DNA from: JAKLKS01 sp964370855
GTDB lineage: Bacteria > Planctomycetota > JAJSAM01 > JAKLKS01
NCBI GenBank assembly: GCA_964370855.1
Contig: CAYJMF010000123.1
Coordinates: 1-12,639, forward strand
Length of the DNA: 12,639 nt
Direction of reading: 5' to 3'
The translations under genes and the position numbers were made by a program. Position 1 is the first letter of the stretch. The number at the start of each line of letters is the position of its first letter. The notes under the pieces are model-generated. The model saw only the letters and a list, made by a program, of their open reading frames with translations. It did no database searches and was not told the DNA's origin. This document shows, one piece after another, positions 12,574-12,639 of this stretch.

Positions 12574-12639
12574 TGGCGCCCGTTTCGAGAGGGTCCGGTC
12601 CGGAACGGATCGGACCGGACCCGCTCGAAACGGGCGCGT
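12568..12639 (-). repeat. 72-bp hairpin element (family B, copy 2, inverted)
   Basis: Arms at 12576-12602 and 12611-12637 are complementary over 27 bp with one mismatch (A12590 opposite G12623) around an 8-base loop. Its reverse complement matches 7151-7222 at 65 of 72 positions without gaps, including the asymmetric edge outside the stem. The element ends at the last base of the window, so it may continue. Confidence 0.9.

Overview
The window is very GC-rich (estimated by eye at about three quarters G+C) and contains one run of ten Ns, so it is probably a scaffold from a draft or metagenome-assembled genome. I infer a planctomycete-like bacterium with moderate to low confidence. The basis is the many TPR proteins, an exported protein with an SH3-like N-terminus and spaced G-x-W motifs ahead of a gluzincin-like domain, frequent GTG starts, and signs of leaderless transcription. 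No marker gene settles the phylum. I see no rRNA, tRNA, CRISPR array or transposase.

Layout. (1) 37-1996, plus strand: a good sigma70-type promoter, a small secreted glycine-rich protein, then an exported 507-residue TPR protein, probably one operon. (2) 1996-2126: a perfect 50-bp inverted repeat between convergent genes. (3) 2134-3903, minus strand: an exported protein with a degenerate metallopeptidase-like domain. Its promoter has a -10 box inside a 14-bp palindrome. (4) 4041-5724, plus strand: a split glutamine-dependent NAD+ synthetase, with a nitrilase-type amidase (apparently starting at CTG) overlapping an NadE synthetase in another frame. (5) 5751-5842: a second inverted repeat related to the first, again between convergent genes. 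Its right arm supplies the last codons of the next gene. (6) 5822-6646, minus strand: a protein-L-isoaspartate methyltransferase with a lipoprotein-like N-terminus. (7) 6647-7245: a non-coding stretch with an assembly gap, repeats and hairpins. (8) 7246-12487, minus strand: two translationally coupled TPR genes, a 1462-residue protein made almost wholly of TPR-like helices and a 286-residue coiled-coil plus TPR protein. (9) A 72-bp hairpin element lies on each side of this pair in opposite orientations (65 of 72 bases identical). The second copy ends exactly at the last base of the window.

The enzymes are housekeeping: NAD+ synthesis and repair or handling of isoaspartyl proteins. The TPR and exported proteins look like envelope or scaffold components of unknown function. 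The less expected content is the two families of hairpin repeats at gene ends, one of which has been captured as a protein C-terminus, and the TPR operon bracketed by inverted copies of the other.
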